Counted from the stretch's first letter, positions 54,624-62,085 are shown. The stretch: DNA of 64,000 nucleotides from Berghia stephanieae (GCA_034508935.3 CM067448.1:61013022-61077021); one strand, 5' to 3'. Made by a program: numbers and translations. The notes: generated by a model from the letters alone, not told the origin.

Positions 54624-55911
54624 CATCATTATCATTATTCATTTTATTCCTGTGAGATCTGCTTTATTAGGACAAAAGTTCACACTGAAAAACAATTGAA
54701 CAAGTAGAATTACTCTGGGGTACTGCAGAAAAATATTTGTATTGACTCAATTATTATTTTATACAATAGTATATCTGTTTATATATTATTATATCTCTGA
54801 AAGGCAAACATGTAGTTGACCAGTTAGTGTATTCACCTCTACATTCTCATACAGATTTTTAAATATATTTTTTTTAAATTTTTAAAATTTATTTATATAT
54901 ATGTAAAAGTTGAATGATGTCTATTTTGGCTCAATGCCATTTTCAAAAGTTACATTCAAATCTGTCATTTTCGTCCCAGATTGTTCCTCTCATCCCCAAA
55001 ATCCTGCAAGTGTCTGCTGTAGCGTTGAACACGGAAGAAGTGAAGCCTGGTAAGTACACTGACAAAACGCCTTGACTATTTTTTGACCAGAAATCTTCTA
55101 CTTCCCATATTCATCGATTCAGATGAATCTCAACTAACTCGTCAAATGTTTTTTTTATTTTAAACTTCCCAGATATGTTTGGTAAGGAATGCATTTGAAG
55201 GGAATGATTGATTGGAGACCTTCTAATTCTAAGATAAATTCCTTCATCGTCATTACCTTTTTCACTCTGGGTCAGGGTATAGGCCACAGACAAACAGTTT
55301 CCATCCTTCTCTATCCTGAGCTAACTTTTTTATCTCATTTCATGTCTTATCACTTCTCTGTGTATCAGCTTCTTTAATTCTCCATTGGGACCAGAAAAAT
55401 CGTTTTTATTAACTTTCTCCTTACCAGTCGTTTTCAGGGTTTTCTCCATAACTTCACTTCCAACCAACACAAAAAGCAATAAGCTCTCACCATTCACAAT
55501 TTTTGTTTTATCAAACCGAGCTCTAGTCTTCATGAAAGTGTTTATTTTTTACCAACATTTTTTCTTTAAAAATTTGGATGTACAAAAGAATTCAGAAGGA
55601 GAAAAATGTTGACTGTATCGTAACGAATGTGATGATTTTCCTGTAATTGGTAAGTAGAGGGAGGGTTAAGCAAGGTTTACCGTAACTGTTTTCATAACTT
55701 AAGCTTGTAATGTGATAAACCTATAGAGTAGATTAAGTAGATTACTGGACCAAAATAATGTGTGTAAATATATAAACTTGTCTTTCCAGAAACCCAGGCC
55801 CAGCTCGTGGAGTTTGTCAAAAGTGTCAAGCAAAACTTTCCCACAGAATTTGACCAGGTGACCTCTGGCCTTGAACCTGACCTTGCCCTCAAGTTGACCT
55901 CTTGTCTATGA
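26828..55911 (+). CDS. IPO4: Importin-4, 29 exons, complete
   Basis: Importin-beta-family nuclear transport receptor (HEAT-repeat karyopherin; the family imports histones and ribosomal proteins in a RanGTP-dependent way). Exons: 26828-26893, 27722-27808, 29240-29325, 29666-29707, 30137-30269, 31840-31973, 33043-33085, 33427-33492, 34936-35037, 37207-37290, 37693-37824, 38152-38205, 38550-38659, 39106-39214, 39608-39746, 40845-40958, 41526-41645, 42833-42956, 43915-44026, 44752-44864, 46028-46105, 46754-46917, 48061-48254, 48748-48918, 49576-49787, 53092-53224, 53568-53672, 54980-55049, 55790-55911. All introns are GT-AG and the sum is 3219 nt, 1072 residues plus TGA (human about 1081, from memory). 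Start [20 protein letters not shown]; importin-beta N-terminal block [14 protein letters not shown] near residue 57. Acidic segments at about 302-315, 624-653 and 807-819 resemble cargo- or Ran-binding loops. C-terminus LALKLTSCL. No frame breaks. Introns carry many repeats, listed separately. Confidence 0.96.
27078..27147 (+). mobile_element. Foldback element R, single arm, in IPO4 intron 1
   Basis: 70 bp (GGGAGGCATTCCGAAAGCTC ... GGGGGTTTGGGAGGGGG) matching one arm of the hairpin at 21829-21996. The second arm is absent. Confidence 0.75.
27390..27474 (+). tRNA. tRNA-Ser/Leu-like sequence (possible pseudogene) with T-run terminator
   Basis: GTCATGGCCGAATGGCTTAG matches the start of type II tRNAs and an A box (TGGCCGAATGG); GGTTCAAATCC is a good B box; a run of about 16 T starts at 27475, which would terminate RNA polymerase III. 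The acceptor stem does not pair cleanly and I cannot fit an anticodon arm, so it is more likely a tRNA pseudogene or SINE head than a working tRNA. It sits in IPO4 intron 1, sense strand. Confidence 0.5.
27925..28229 (-). mobile_element. SINE family B in IPO4 intron 2
   Basis: Full-length minus-oriented copy: tail at 27925 (GAGCTTATATATAGAGCAAT), B box region CGAGGCTCGAACCCAGGACC, head ending CACATAGCCGCAC at about 28226. Confidence 0.85.
28470..29000 (+). mobile_element. Element A, full-length copy in IPO4 intron 2
   Basis: Flanked by the 10-bp direct repeat tatcaatgac (28460-28469 and 29001-29010). Head TGGGTGGGGTTTCTGACC, central hairpin GAGATGAT...ATCATCTC intact, 3' hairpin GGCGCT...AGCGCC with a small loop insertion, tail TTAAAAACAAAC. 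Sense to IPO4. Confidence 0.9.
29945..30075 (+). repeat. Repeat F, copy 2, in IPO4 intron 4
   Basis: About 130 bp (CAGCTGAGCTCAAGCCCTTC, GTCTTGTGCCACGACATAA, GTTACGGATGCTTGG) similar to 11668-11800 in the same orientation. Not classified; it ends about 60 bp before exon 5. Confidence 0.55.
30355..30395 (+). mobile_element. SINE family G tail fragment
   Basis: CCTTGGGATGAATAAAGGGA followed by ATTTGTTTTATT matches the 3' end of SINE G at 43443-43668. Only about 40 bp is present. Confidence 0.55.
30947..31380. repeat. G run and (CTT)n tract in IPO4 intron 5
   Basis: A G run at about 30951-30967 and a (CTT)n/(CCT)n pyrimidine tract at about 31270-31360. The rest of intron 5 (30270-31839) shows no recognised repeat. 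Confidence 0.8.
32323..32516 (+). mobile_element. Short inverted-repeat element D, copy 2, in IPO4 intron 6
   Basis: Reverse-complement match of 5277-5468: CTATAGATAG at the left, GCGCATACAATCTATT at the right, with shared interior such as GTCTTTGTTATTGTTTTTTG. Confidence 0.7.
33601..33838 (+). mobile_element. TA-flanked MITE K, copy 2, in IPO4 intron 8
   Basis: 238 bp with terminal inverted repeats starting TGTGACC and including CTCAAAACGGTATTAAGTCG, flanked by TA on both sides. Matches the copy at 46950-47182. TA targets suggest a Tc1/mariner-superfamily derivative. Confidence 0.8.
34056..34291 (+). mobile_element. hAT-like MITE S in IPO4 intron 8
   Basis: 236 bp with 12-bp terminal inverted repeats CATGGGTGCCAG / CTGGCACCCATG and an 8-bp target duplication, cgttcaat (34048-34055) and tgttcaat (34292-34299), one mismatch. 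TIR start and 8-bp target fit the hAT superfamily. Only one copy in the window. Confidence 0.75.
35060..35420 (-). mobile_element. LINE C-terminal fragment in IPO4 intron 9
   Basis: On the minus strand the translation gives [33 protein letters not shown] and [14 protein letters not shown], the typical C-terminal tail of non-LTR reverse-transcriptase proteins. It begins just 23 bp after exon 9. No RT domain remains, so it is 5' truncated. Confidence 0.85.
35609..36110 (-). mobile_element. LINE/SINE 3' end with (ATT)n tail, IPO4 intron 9
   Basis: The minus strand reads an unclassified body (about 36110-35750), then a tail of the GTAAAGCGCCTTAGAGCATG type, then GTTATACAAATGATTTATTA and (ATT)n to 35609. 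This is the usual form of an L2/CR1-type 3' end, and shows an AAT array sitting as a retroelement tail. Confidence 0.6.
36313..36723 (+). mobile_element. Element C copy with duplicated head, IPO4 intron 9
   Basis: The first 75 bp (GCGGGTGGTTGGATGGGAGC ... GATCCGATAGTG) occur twice in tandem, 36313-36387 and 36388-36462, one base apart. The rest is a normal C copy ending in the GTCTCT...AGAGAC hairpin and (CAAA)n tail. Flanks repeat imperfectly (gtctagata / gtccagatg). Sense to IPO4. Confidence 0.85.
37825..39105. other. IPO4 introns 11 to 13, no repeats of note
   Basis: Between exons 11 and 14 the intron DNA is AT-rich and shows only a decayed fragment similar to the A tail near 38775-38810 (GATATCACCCAAATGTGTTG). 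Confidence 0.5.
39927..40463 (+). mobile_element. Element A, full-length copy in IPO4 intron 15
   Basis: Flanked by 12-bp direct repeats actcactaaaag (39915-39926) and actccctaaaag (40464-40475), one mismatch. Head CTGGGCGGGGTTCCTGACCT with the ACCTCCC...GGGAGGT hairpin; 3' hairpin GGCGCT...AGCGCT (one G-U pair). Sense to IPO4. Confidence 0.9.
40972..41157 (+). mobile_element. TA-flanked foldback MITE P, copy 1, in IPO4 intron 16
   Basis: 186 bp with about 50-bp terminal inverted repeats (GGGAATGAGATTAGCGGAA ... CCATAG against CTATGGG ... CTCATTCCC) and TA on both sides. It begins 13 bases after the last base of exon 16, right behind the GTGAGT donor. Copy 2 is at 61587-61746. Confidence 0.85.
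41740..41945 (+). mobile_element. Foldback element H with hammerhead-like motif, copy 1
   Basis: Outer arms AATATTGAATTGTAA and TTACAATTCAATATT pair; inner arms (AACAAAACAGGATGAATGA ... / ... TCCTGTTTTGTT) pair too. After them comes TTGATAAAGGGGAAACCC then GAAACGTCC, which resembles the hammerhead core CUGAUGA-stem II-GAAA with two changes. Penelope-like elements and retrozymes are known to carry hammerheads. Lies in IPO4 intron 17. Confidence 0.55.
42440..42662 (-). mobile_element. Foldback element J with hammerhead-like motif
   Basis: Long inverted arms, about 42440-42505 and 42595-42662 (AAGAACCAAATACCAAAC / GTTTGGTATTTGGTTCTT; GAATATAACAGCTT / AAGCTGTTATATTC). On the minus strand the centre reads CTGAAGAAGGGTTTGGAGCC then TGAAACGTTCC, again like CUGANGA-stem-GAAAC. 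A single arm occurs at 22966-23030. Confidence 0.55.
43070..43272 (-). mobile_element. tRNA-derived SINE, family G, copy 1 (minus)
   Basis: Minus strand: head with GGCAGCACAGCTCAGCGGTA and a decayed B box, GCCTTGAGCAAGTCACCTCC body, ending ATTTCCCCTTGGGGATGAAT. Inverted partner of the next SINE, 170 bp away, in IPO4 intron 18. Confidence 0.85.
43443..43668 (+). mobile_element. tRNA-derived SINE, family G, copy 2 (plus)
   Basis: GGCCAGCGTGGCTCAGAGGT (A box region), GTACCGAGTTCAATCACC (B box GAGTTCAATC), CCTTGAGCAAGTCACCTCTC core, tail GGGGATGAATAAAGGGAATT. Together with copy 1 it forms an inverted SINE pair. Confidence 0.85.
44140..44365 (-). mobile_element. SINE family B, degenerate copy in IPO4 intron 19
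   Basis: Recognisable blocks on the plus strand: CCAACAGCAACACTTAACATG, GACATGACGCCTGTTAGGCG, GAGAATGTGAGTAAAG, CGGTCCGAAGGCGACTGTCA. Both ends and the middle are diverged. Confidence 0.75.
45020..45432 (+). mobile_element. LINE C-terminal fragment with GAT tail, IPO4 intron 20
   Basis: An open frame from about 45082 reads [29 protein letters not shown] and [17 protein letters not shown], the C-terminal region of a non-LTR element. It ends in CACGATGGATGATGATGAG, a (GAT)n tail. The same family, inverted, is at 57596-57778. Confidence 0.85.
45491..45976 (+). mobile_element. Retroposed unit N with tRNA-like block, 15-bp TSD
   Basis: 486 bp flanked by the exact repeat gtaaatcaagtgttt (45476-45490 and 45977-45991). 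It opens with one arm of a perfect 32-bp inverted repeat (45491-45522 with 45591-45622). A ~55-bp segment (TTTTTATTCTCTATT ... CATATCTTGTTG) occurs at 45526-45580 and again as its very 3' end, 45923-45976. At 45828-45910 is a tRNA-like block: GTGGATAGCTCACACGGTAG and GGTCGCAGGTTCAAACCCC. No close relative elsewhere in the window. In IPO4 intron 20. Confidence 0.8.
46372..46700 (-). mobile_element. LINE C-terminal fragment in IPO4 intron 21
   Basis: The minus-strand frame gives [37 protein letters not shown] and [10 protein letters not shown], the non-LTR C-terminal tail, different in sequence from the copies at 35060 and 45020. The exon-22 acceptor follows about 50 bp later. Confidence 0.8.
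46950..47182 (+). mobile_element. TA-flanked MITE K, copy 1, in IPO4 intron 22
   Basis: 233 bp, TIRs TGTGACCCCTCGTTTCAAAA / CGTTTTGAGACGAGGGGTCA..., flanked by TA. It starts 33 bases after exon 22. Matches 33601-33838. Confidence 0.85.
47183..48060. other. Remainder of IPO4 intron 22
   Basis: No second-copy repeat recognised. A short palindromic GC patch (GGATCCGCGGAAATCCGCG) lies near 47343. Confidence 0.5.
49809..50352 (+). mobile_element. Element A, full-length copy in IPO4 intron 25
   Basis: Flanked by the exact 15-bp repeat caatgatcacgtttc (49794-49808 and 50353-50367). Begins TGGGTTGGGATCC, 22 bases after exon 25. Central hairpin GAGATGAT...ATCATCTC and 3' hairpin GGCGCT...AGCGCC both intact. 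Sense to IPO4. Confidence 0.92.
50521..50861 (+). mobile_element. Element C, full-length copy in IPO4 intron 25
   Basis: Flanked by the exact 12-bp repeat gtagtctggcat (50509-50520 and 50862-50873). Head GCGGGTGGTTGGATGGGAGC, 3' hairpin GGTCTCT...AGAGACC, tail AAAGCAACAAAC(AAAC)n. Sense to IPO4. Confidence 0.92.
51055..51420. other. Unclassified CpG-bearing segment in IPO4 intron 25
   Basis: Composition differs from its surroundings: GTCACGCCGCTCGGCAACGG near 51095 and GGAAGTGACGTCATGACTG near 51350, with CpGs in an otherwise AT-rich intron. No second copy in the window and no reading frame. It may be an unrecognised mobile element. Confidence 0.35.
51680..52375 (+). mobile_element. SINE M body, M head and LINE 3' fragment in a chain
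   Basis: 51680-51860 matches the SINE M body (GGTTGGGTAGCTGGGTCTGT). About 51840-51935 is a tail segment also found near 54290-54385 (ATGCTATAG ... GATAAACTT). At about 51946-51995 a fresh tRNA head appears (AATAGCTCAGTTGGTAGAGC ... CACACGCAAAGGGATCAGG) and runs straight into a LINE C-terminal frame (51996-52304: [35 protein letters not shown]). C and G runs mark the joints. Confidence 0.75.
52475..52986 (+). mobile_element. Element A, 5'-truncated copy in IPO4 intron 25
   Basis: Starts inside the head (GGGCAGGGAGGTACTTG), lacking the first ~30 bases, and has an 8-bp repeat cttatttc on both sides (52467-52474, 52987-52994). 5' truncation with a TSD is typical of LINE-driven reverse transcription. 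Confidence 0.85.
53251..53355. repeat. (ATC)n/(CTC)n tract in IPO4 intron 26
   Basis: Imperfect CAT and CTC triplets, about 100 bp. Confidence 0.85.
53718..54230 (+). mobile_element. Element A copy in IPO4 intron 27, inside a (CCT)n tract
   Basis: Inserted in a (CTC)n microsatellite: the same CCTCCTCCTCC repeat stands on both sides (about 53700-53718 and 54230-54262). The copy lacks part of the head (CCTGACCTCCCATAGCGGGT) but has all later blocks. It begins only 45 bases after exon 27. Sense to IPO4. Confidence 0.88.
54385..54640. repeat. (ATT)n microsatellite in IPO4 intron 27
   Basis: About 250 bp of ATT units with a few ACT and ATC changes; the segment before it (54290-54385) is the decayed tail also seen at 51840-51935. 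Confidence 0.95.
55195..55620 (-). mobile_element. LINE 3' fragment in IPO4 intron 28
   Basis: Minus strand: [10 protein letters not shown] near 55500, then [16 protein letters not shown], and in another frame [20 protein letters not shown] before the tail. The last part is nearly the same as in the fragment at 59172-59385, so the two belong to one family. Confidence 0.8.
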
Positions 55912-57595
55912 TTAGTTGCAACAGGGTTATAGGCCAGTGAACGGATGATGTTCCTTTTGTTATTGTTACTGCTGCTATTGGGTGCTGCAATTAATTGTAA
56001 AATTATGAATATGAGGATGGGGCTCATGTCTTGAAAAGCTCAGGCTCATAATCCAGTTTCTCGGATATCTTCACTGTCAATCAAGTACGCTGAGGTCATC
56101 TCAGTTTGTTATTATTTTTTTTGGCCGGCTCTATTTCTCAGAACGCTCAGGAAAATAAACTTGAACTCTATTTCTCTGAATGGTCGGCTAGTCTTTAGTA
56201 GCTGATGGGTTACAGATGCGAGGTCGATGCAAAAGTAAATGGGAGGGAATTCCTAGCGTTTTTTAGGCATATTGTTGACAAAGACAGATTTTATCAAAAA
56301 GTGCTGCTATCGCGAATACTCCATGGCGCGTTCACTTTTGCACTTTGCGCTGCACTATCAAAGAGAGAACAGAAGTAAACCTAAATAACAAAGTCAAAGT
56401 CTCAAGATGGGAACAGAGGTTGAAAGACAGGATAGCACAAACTCAAGATATATAAGTCTAACAGAAAGTTTGAAATAAAAGACAGACTGCCAAAGCACTG
56501 GCAAAAGAAAACTAAAAAAAAAAATGCATACACATTCATCATTCACACAGACACTCTCGCAAATAACCCAAAAAATCTTGAGAACGGAAACTGTTTGGAG
56601 AAATCGAGATCAAGTTTATTTTCCCAAGCATTCAGAGAAGTTGTCACTTTGTTTTTGTTTTTTTTTAAAGGTTTTTATAAGGCATACATCCTAAAACAGC
56701 AGTGTAGGAAAGATGAAGCTTAAGACTTTTCATGATATATGAACGGATTGATTTGATGACAAAATTGTACACATTAATGTGATGAAATGCAGGTTTATGA
56801 CAAAATAATTTTGTTTGATAAACATGCAATTGGTAAGGAATATGGTCTATTAAACTCAAAAGTATAGCCATAATTATTTTAGGCGTATGAGGCATGCGAT
56901 TAACATTACTCAAATATTCGGTTTTGTTTTTTTAAACAACAATAAAGGGGACCAGTTCTAACCAAACCCCTTCATTTAGGTTGTACACTGATTGCAAGGC
57001 TGCAATTGTCTGATGACCCAGAAAAACCATCAGAAATGGTCAAAATTGTACTCGTTTTCAGATTATTTATGTTTTGTAATGTAGCAGTCAGTGTTTTCTG
57101 AACATTTTGCAGTTTATTTCATCATTTTATTAATGAGTTCATGGGATATTGAAATTTAAAGTCGGGATGGTAGAGAATTTTCTATGTGTTTAATTTCTGA
57201 GAATATTTATCATAAATATGTTTATTTTATGATTTAATCATAAAATAAAACATATTTAAGATAAATAGTCCCATTAATGCTTTCAGCATTTCAAATAAGA
57301 GAGTTAATACGATGCTGCAGTGATAAAAAGTGAATTTCGACATCTTAGCTGTAATCATGAATTTTTGTCTTTGTACTGAACAAACTTGAGTGTGCATTCC
57401 TGCGGGTTTTCTGAGGTTGTTTGGATAGAGAAAACACGAGTATTTTACTAACCCATCTAGTAGAAAAACAGATACCGTATTGGTGTGAAAAAAAATATAT
57501 GTGCAATCCAGGAGAGATCAACTCGCTTTACTTTATGCAAATAATTTTTGCTGAAACTTTTATACTTGTTTTCTAGACTGGATCCTGGTTGTAGT
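55912..57595. other. IPO4 3' flank
   Basis: Contains the presumed 3' UTR. An imperfect inverted pair lies at about 56135-56182 and 56590-56637 (AAAATAAACTTGAACTC / GAGATCAAGTTTATTTTCC). The rest is AT-rich with no gene recognised. Confidence 0.5.
56154..56159 (+). terminator. Candidate IPO4 polyadenylation signal
   Basis: AATAAA 243 bases after the stop codon, the first canonical hexamer downstream. It also sits in one arm of the inverted pair mentioned for the 3' flank. A second AATAAA is near 56942. Confidence 0.45.
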
Positions 57596-57778
57596 GGTGA
57601 TCATCATCATCATCCATTGTGGCTTGTACTCTTGAGTACATTGCCCATCAACTGTCTCCACGAATCACGATCCTCTGCAGTGCGCATGAAATCTGTGTTG
57701 CTTTATAAGTCACATTTGGCATTCTTAAGTTATTTAGATAAGTCATTCTTTGTCTTCCTCTAGCTCTCTTTCATGTGA
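57596..57778 (-). mobile_element. LINE 3' fragment with CAT tail
   Basis: Reverse-complement match of 45270-45440: AGCTAGAGGAAGACAAAGAA, TGACTTATCTAAATAACTT, GTGGAGACAGTTGATGGG, ending in CCACAATGGATGATGATGAT. Same family as the fragment in IPO4 intron 20. Confidence 0.85.
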
Positions 57779-58776
57779 TGTAGTGTGTAGTCTGTAGTGG
57801 TGATAAGGAGCAGTAAAAATGAGGAATTAATTCATTATTAAAATTTATTTTTAAAAACATTTGTTTGTGACAAAATGGTTGTAAAATAAATAAATGGTTC
57901 GTGCATTAACAGTCCAGTATAATCTGATTTTTGATGCGATGTTATTATCCATGATTAGATACAAAATTAATCTAATCACATTCATATAGATCATTTGTGT
58001 GATTGTCGTCCAGCTCAATTCATCACATCATTATAATTACATTGATAGTGTTATTGATATAACGAGGATGTCGGCCTCTAACCTGCAAGCACCATGTGTG
58101 CTAAAAAATTTTTTTAAAGCTTATATCAAAGCCCGATCCCTCTTTCCCTACCCTTGTGACCAACAGAGACTAACCATAATACAGCTATTCGGCGGGAATG
58201 GTCATGTGATCTTAACACACATGACACGAGTGTTATTGCAGAAGCCTCAGTCTTTTAAAACCATTTTCAAAATCACCTCTTTCGCACACCTACACTACAC
58301 TACTACACCCACCGACTATTGCAAAAAATAAATTGTAGAATTACCAAATTTTGGCTCCAATTTCAAGTTTATGAGTATCTCTTAAGTCTTTAAAATTTAT
58401 TGAAAATGAATGTTGATGCCAGGCTACTCAACATAATTTTAAGGATTTTGAAGTGTTATTTAATGCCTGTGAGACTAAAAATTACAAATTTTTCAATTTT
58501 CAAGTTGGCAGGTCTGCTACACGGATGCCCTCGATAAGTAAATTTCAATCAGTACACATTGCTTCTTTATGTACTTCATCTAATATATAGTCTATAACCA
58601 GATACTTATTCACTGTTGACTTGTGTTTGGAAAATGTATGTATGGTCACCTTCTTACTGGCAAGCAAAATCTATGTGAAGAAGAATGTGGATTTAAATTG
58701 ACTATTAATTATTATTTACTTATTTGATGCCTACCCATTCTCTGAGATTAAAATTGGTGTGCAATAACTTTTACCT
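57779..58776. other. Unassigned intergenic segment
   Basis: An open frame of about 110 codons at 57999-58331 has no recognised motif, no splice context and ordinary composition, so I do not call a gene. No repeat copy recognised. Confidence 0.5.
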
Positions 58777-59014
58777 TAGCCATCGTTAACATAATACAGC
58801 CTGACACTAGAACCCTCTAGGAGTGGCAGTTTGATGTCATTTTTTAGGTTTGTGTAGTGTCTAGTGAGTTGCTGTTAGTAGAGCTCAAGGAAACAAGTTA
58901 TTTCATTGATTGAACTATTGAATACAACTCACGATTTGTTTTATTTTGTGGCAAAAGACTGGCATTTTGACGTCATTTTTTGGTCAGTGTCAGGCTATAA
59001 CTTTACGATGGCTA
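58777..59014 (+). mobile_element. Foldback DNA element E, copy 2
   Basis: Left end TAGCCATCGTTAAC, right end GTTAAAG-type inverse (CTTTACGATGGCTA). Interior TTGAACTATTGAATACAACT and TGGCATTTTGACGTCATTTT as in 4953-5169, with an added ~20-bp insertion (GGAAACAAGTTATTTC). Confidence 0.8.
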
Positions 59015-59121
59015 CACTTTTTCACAGTATTTGGACCTAGACATCACATGACTACAGAACTCGCTGGATTCTGTTCTGCAAAATTCCAGCCCGCTCTGCA
59101 ATACAGCAAGCTGGAGTTGGG

Positions 59122-59165
<44 letters not shown>

Positions 59166-59385
59166 GTCATCATTGCCTTCTTCACCCTGGGTCAGGGTAT
59201 AGGCCGCAGACAAACAGTTTCCATCCTTCTCTATCCTGAGCTACCTTTTTAAGAATTGTCTCATTCCATGTCTTATCACTTCTCTGTATATCAGCTTCTT
59301 TTAACTCTTCTCCATGTTCCCCGTGGCCTTCCCCTTGATCTTCTGCCCTGAGGGTTCCAGTCCAATACTGTCTTTGTTATAGTGA
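59122..59385 (-). mobile_element. LINE 3' end running into a (GAT)n tail
   Basis: Minus strand: LDWNPQGRRSRGRPRGTWRR (from about 59375), then GCTCAGGATAGAGAAGGATG, GCCTATACCCTGACCCAGG and finally GATGACGATGATGATG... to 59122. The (CAT)n array at 59122-59172 is thus the LINE's own 3' tail. Confidence 0.85.
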
Positions 59386-59899
59386 AGTCATTCTTTCTAA
59401 GGGTGTTGGGTGACTGCATATTATCTACATAACTGCCGAATCTTACGAATTTTAGACAAATTTTATGGCCAATTACGAAAATACGAAATTGAAAGGAAAA
59501 TTACGAATTTATAATTCTCAGTAATATTTAAATAATGATAATACATAATAATAATAATAATAATAAGAGAGCACTTTTGAATTCTGCATTTATTGAAGGA
59601 TAAAATAGTGTATTCTATTGGCAGAATGAAAATCGATGCATTTTTTTCACAATTTATGGCTATTTAATTTTTATTTTTCGGAAAATAGAAGACTTTATTT
59701 TCTTCCTTTGTCTCTCTTTGTCTTCTGTCCTCTTTACTGTGACAATGAGTATTAAATGCATTGGTGATTAATAAATCTGATCTGTTTACTCTCTTATTTA
59801 TGCTTATTTTAAAAATTGCTAATATGACCACCAAGCGTCACAAATGCTGCCAAACTCCTAAAAACACACAAAAATGTAAATGTTGCTGCTCGAAGCTCG
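59386..59899. other. AT-rich intergenic segment
   Basis: Short (AAT)n near 59545-59566. No gene recognised. A segment near 59820-59870 vaguely resembles the A tail but too weakly to call. Confidence 0.5.
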
Positions 59900-60112
59900 A
59901 AGAAATAAATAACAATGTGAAATTGAATGTAAGCTTCAATTTAATATATGAAAACAGATAAAATGGACATTTCGGGTTTCCCCATTATCAACAAAACAGA
60001 ATGAATGAAACACTACAGACAGATGAGATAATGTGGTAGTGGCGTTGTTAAGATGAATCTTATCTTTTTTTTGTATATTAAATTGAAGCTTACTTTCAAT
60101 TTCACATTGTTA
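59900..60112 (-). mobile_element. Foldback element H with hammerhead-like motif, copy 2
   Basis: Outer arms of about 40 bp pair (AACAATGTGAAATTGAA ... / ... TTCAATTTCACATTGTT). On the minus strand the interior reads TTCATTCTGTTTTGTTGATA then ATGGGGAAACCCGAAATGTC, matching the copy at 41740 with the GGG-GAAA-CCC stem and GAAA retained. Confidence 0.55.
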
Positions 60113-60892
60113 TTTATAGAAAAACACACAAATGAAACCACATAGTGCATGACAAGATGCAAATATAGTGCCACTTGCCATCTTAAATGAGACTTAACTG
60201 TACAGAGGATGATGGGAAATTCTGGTGGGTTACCGTTTCTTTACATATAGAAATACCACTTCAACGTTTTTAAATGTGAGATGATTTTACCCTGCTAATG
60301 AATCAAATCTCTTTATCTCTTCGTATATTTGTGTCAGTCTATGACGTAATCAGTTGGAAGGTGAAAATGTTGGATCTGCCTTTATTTTTATTTATTTTCA
60401 TTTATTTAGCATTTTCTGGTAGATTGCTCTTGGGACACTTTTAGTCTTAGTTTTGTCTATTTGAAATAGTCGCTTTGCTTTATATATTAATTTTTGTTGA
60501 GATGCTTGATAACGCAGCGTTCCTCTGGATCTTTACAGTGTAATAAAACTATTGTATATATAACCATTCAATAGGCATTTTAAAAATATACCTTTAGGAA
60601 AGGTATTTAGAACTGTTTCCTCTCAGTGATCGCTTGCTTTATTAGTTATGATGGAAATTACTTTAATGGATAACAAGCAATTGTTGCTGCTGCTCATTTA
60701 ATTTTTCAGAGGCCATGACTAACTTCGTCTGTTTTGTACTTCATCTGTTTTGTCCGGCCTGATGTTGCAAAAGGACCATGTTTTTTAATGCAAGATTGAG
60801 TTTCAAATTCACAATGAGTCTTGTTTTGTTTTTTTTTTCGGTGGGGAAGTGGGGCGGGGGGGGGGGGGGGGGGGGGGTTCCTTTTTATTTTT
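60113..60892. other. Intergenic DNA with G run
   Basis: A short segment near 60330-60375 (TGTGTCAGTCTATGACGTAA) resembles 11265-11310. T run and G run at about 60830-60877. No gene. Confidence 0.5.
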
Positions 60893-61470
60893 TTTTGGGA
60901 GGTGATATTTTTTTCCAGGTAAATCATTTCCTTGTAATGTTTTTTTTTTTTAGTCTATATATTAGTACAGTGGAACCCTGATAAAGCCAACACTGCCTGA
61001 CCAGGAAGAATGGTTGACTCTACTCACTCTAAGCAAGGTTGACTTTATCCATTATCAATGGAACAAAAAAAAAAAAAAAGAACAAATTTGTTTTTTTCTT
61101 TTTTGTTTTTTTTTTGTTTGTTTGTTCCAAATTGATGATATACTGTCTTCCTTGTTGTAAATTGTCTCTCTGATATGTGCTGTTATAATAGATTTTGCTT
61201 TTAGTTTTAAGTATATTGTGTATCTTGTACACATTTGAGTGTATTCTTCATAGCGTGATCCTTTGCTTGTTCGTGGATGAGTCTTTATTACGTAATGGGG
61301 AAAATAGGCACATTGATAGATTGCTCAAGGAATCTTATGCCCACTATTTGAACCTGTCCTTTTGTCAAACGTTCACTCTAGATCAAGAACTTTTCCCATA
61401 TCCTCTACCTATTCACCGGCGCTTTAAAGTGTTGCAAGCTCCGTAAAACCCTAAAAAAAACCCCCAAAAA
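60893..61470 (+). mobile_element. Element A, old divergent copy (plus)
   Basis: Two decayed parts: GGGAGGTGATATTTTTTTCC at 60897, and 61130-61470 with ACACATTTGAGTGTATTC, GTTCGTGGATGAGTCTTTAT and the tail GTGTTGCAAGCTCCGTAAAA. The 3' hairpin stem is broken. Confidence 0.65.
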
Positions 61471-61586
61471 AACAAAAACCAACAAAATCCAGAAAGACTA
61501 TATTACTCCTTGAGGTAGTTACATCATTTGACAGTTTAATTCAAACTTTATCATGAAGTTAAAGATTAACGTGGTTAGTTGTAATA

Positions 61587-61746
61587 GGGAATGAGATTAG
61601 CGGAAGAGTAGCTTCCGAGGACGAGAGACGCATGCGCACAACCAACATGACGTTCTCTCTCTAATAACTTTTCCGCCGGTGACGTCGTCACAGACTATGG
61701 GTGACGTCCAATCAAGGGACGCTACTCTTCCGCTAATTTCATTCCC
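61587..61746 (+). mobile_element. TA-flanked foldback MITE P, copy 2
   Basis: 160 bp, GGGAATGAGATTAGCGGAAG at the left and CTTCCGCTAATTTCATTCCC at the right, TA on both sides. It shares the GCATGCGCACAACCAACATG centre with copy 1 and lacks about 26 bp of the left arm. Confidence 0.85.
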
Positions 61747-61984
61747 TATAGGAGGTCGTGGGGAGGGGGAGGGGTGTGCAGTGAGGATTCGTTGTATTTA
61801 TTCATCTATCTATCTATTTTGTCAAGATATTCTGAGTGTTGTGTGGTCAACGCCAATAAGCTGCAGACGTTCAAGGAGCTCTGCGTCTTTATGCCATGAT
61901 TGGATTGTAATGTTTCTTAATCAAATGTATATTAAATTTCACTCCTTTGCTAACCAAACTGACGTGTCTTGTTTATTTTGTGGC

Positions 61985-62085
61985 CTTAGTTTACTGTGTC
62001 TTCTACTTCTATACCCATTTATCTTGCTGTTTGTCTTTGTCTTGGAATTAGATTACTTGGTGTTGTCATTTCCCCGGACGGCAGC
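61985..62085 (+). mobile_element. Element A, 5' fragment
   Basis: ACTGTGTCTTCTACTTCTAT ... GTCTTTGTCTTGGAATTAGA ... GGTGTTGTCATTTCCCCGG: about 100 bp of the A head region, then unrelated DNA. Confidence 0.65.

Noticed and set aside
57999-58331. A 110-codon open frame as a possible gene
   Set aside because: No recognisable domain, no supporting splice sites, composition like intergenic DNA.
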